Source of the DNA: Druceiella hillmani
Lineage: Eukaryota; Arthropoda; Insecta; Lepidoptera; Hepialidae
Reading direction: 5' to 3'
Assembly: GCA_039881145.1 (NCBI GenBank)
Contig: JAYKKI010000087.1
Coordinates: forward strand, 9,915,001 to 9,979,000
DNA length: 64,000 nt
The position numbers were made by a program, and so were the translations under genes. This document shows, one piece after another, positions 62,779 to 64,000 of this stretch (position 1 is its first letter; every line of letters begins with the position of its first letter). Below the pieces are notes generated by a model, which was given only the letters and a program-made list of their open reading frames with translations, did no database searches and was not told the DNA's origin.

Positions 62779-63318
62779 GTATATGTTATGGGCCAAGTGG
62801 TTAATGAGGACATTATTTATAATACCGGGGCATTATGAATAATGACAAGCTACATCGGGCTAAGTGATTAATTATTATCTAAACTTCATTATTTATCACA
62901 CTGTCTGGTCATTATGAATATTGTTACGTGGTCGTCGGGCAATCTGATAATGTAGATACAATTATAGTGAAGGACGGTCGTTATTGTGTGCCCTAATCTA
63001 ACCTGACCTGACCTGACCCAATCTAAGCCCTTCCTAATAAGTACAAATTATGAGTTTTATGATTCCAATTGTTTATTAGTTCATTTTAAGTTTTATAGTC
63101 ATAGGTCAGAGCATCTATAAAATAAAGAAATGTTATATTTGTATTTTAACTTTTGATTAATGTCGGAAATAAAAATAATAGTAACAAAACATGTCTTTTT
63201 ATTACTCTGCCCAATAGGTGGTAAACACTATGTATAATGCCCGGACAATTTAATTATTTTCAAATTGCCCGGGCATTATGTACAATTTCCAATTAATCAC
63301 TTGATCCATAACATATAC
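62779..63318. mobile_element. 540-bp foldback element / MITE candidate
   Basis: The left end GTATATGTTATGGGCCAAGT (62,779) matches the reverse complement of the right end, GTATATGTTATGGATCAAGT (from 63,318). Similarity extends about 58 bp inward through GGTTAATGAGGACATTAT versus GATTAATTGGAAATTGT and CCGGGGCATTATG versus CCCGGGCAATTTG. The word GGGCATTATG or a close form recurs inside (62,826; 62,905 as GGTCATTATG; 63,236 and 63,277 inverted). No transposase sequence is inside. The target-site duplication was not resolved. Confidence 0.72.
63223..63286. repeat. internal hairpin of the foldback element
   Basis: TATAATGCCCGGACAATTT and AAATTGCCCGGGCATTATGT are near-perfect inverted copies with a short A/T loop. 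This gives a stem of about 20 bp inside the right part of the 62.8-63.3 kb foldback element. Confidence 0.8.
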
Positions 63319-63944
63319 AACTTGTACAATAAAGTAATTAACGATAGCATAATAACGTGGCGCGCATTAGAGAGAATAAATACAGAAGTATGCGAAAGTT
63401 ATAAATTAGTTTCGTTTTGAATTTAACGTCCAAGCTCACGATTTTTACCCTACGATATAATGAATCCGACTGGTCGTTGTTTGCATTGATGTCTACTCGT
63501 ATTAAAGTGAAAACTCAAGTTTACACACTAACAAAGTGTGTGTGTACTAGACATGTCTCTGTGTCGAATGTACGCGAATCGAATAGATATTCATATAACC
63601 GTACATATTCAGAGCGAGTGTCACACATATTTGTATCTGTGCGTGTGATATTTATACGGTCCACCACGTGCCCGCGCATAATTGTCCCACCCTACCGCTT
63701 CTAATTGACATAAAAGTGTAGCGACAGACGGCATTAAATAGTTTTCGTTTGCACTAATAATACCGCTTGGATTATGTGACGCATACGGTAACGCGTTGGA
63801 CCTACACAATATACTATTCAATAAAGAAACCTTCAGCATAGTTATCATGTGAAATATGCCGTTAATGATAATAAATATAAAAAATAACCTTTATGGAATA
63901 TTTTAAAAACTCAAAAAGAAAAGCGAACCCTGATATTCTATCTG
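63319..63944. other. AT-rich sequence at the right end
   Basis: Contains TG/AC-rich segments near 63,510-63,660. The 95-codon frame at 63,417-63,704 has no domain. Nothing else recognised. Confidence 0.5.
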
Positions 63945-64000
63945 TTACAATCGATTTTCTCAAAAACCGTTTGTCGTAGAAACGTGAAATTTGACAAAGT
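63945..64000 (+). repeat. second copy of the 3.3-kb dispersed repeat, cut by the window edge
   Basis: CGATTTTCTCAAAAACCGTT, TGTCGTAGAAACGTGAAATT repeats the core found at 3,341-3,385 with about four differences over 40 bp. It continues beyond the window. Confidence 0.6.

Overview
The window looks like AT-rich intronic DNA from an insect, most likely a moth or butterfly. Three things point there: two split exons of the Groucho/TLE co-repressor, degenerate mariner and pogo-type transposons, and dispersed repeats and LINE tails of kinds I associate with lepidopteran genomes (that association is from memory; no search was run). Bacterial gene organisation, operons and CRISPR are absent, and nearly all open reading frames are chance frames or transposon remnants.

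The one host gene I can name is groucho, on the minus strand. Two consecutive internal exons are visible with proper splice sites. The first, at 31,281-31,144, encodes the end of the tetramerising Q domain. The second, at 16,344-16,146, encodes the start of the Gly/Pro-rich region. A 14.8 kb intron separates them. I found no earlier groucho exon between 31.3 and 64 kb and no later one below 16.1 kb, so the flanking introns probably exceed 32 kb and 16 kb. One more well-formed candidate exon lies on the plus strand at 25,341-25,518, inside the groucho intron. I cannot assign its protein, and it is the best candidate for something undescribed.

From left to right. 1-16 kb: two broken mariner copies (about 1.5-2.3 and 5.0-5.9 kb), dispersed repeats, and a pair of diverged direct repeats (13.6 and 14.45 kb). 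16-31 kb: the intron between the two exons, with long TA microsatellites, a 53-bp minisatellite just before the unassigned exon, a short near-perfect hairpin (27.3 kb) and a transposase relic (29.1-29.5 kb). 31-50 kb: intron with a 30-bp minisatellite (37.0 kb), a 130-bp tandem block (43.4-44.1 kb), an inverted pair of repeats (33.8/41.4 kb) and many GC-rich islands. 50-64 kb: a cruciform-prone microsatellite (50.5 kb), a 300-bp foldback (51.6 kb), a pogo/Tigger-like transposon split by a 5'-truncated LINE whose 3' tail is repeated in tandem (55.5-58.2 kb), an internally deleted mariner with clear terminal repeats (61.3-62.1 kb) and a 540-bp foldback element (62.8-63.3 kb).

Apart from groucho, whose product is a transcriptional co-repressor recruited by DNA-bound repressors, no genes here work together. 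The GC-rich islands in its introns could be cis-regulatory elements, but that is inference from composition and setting.
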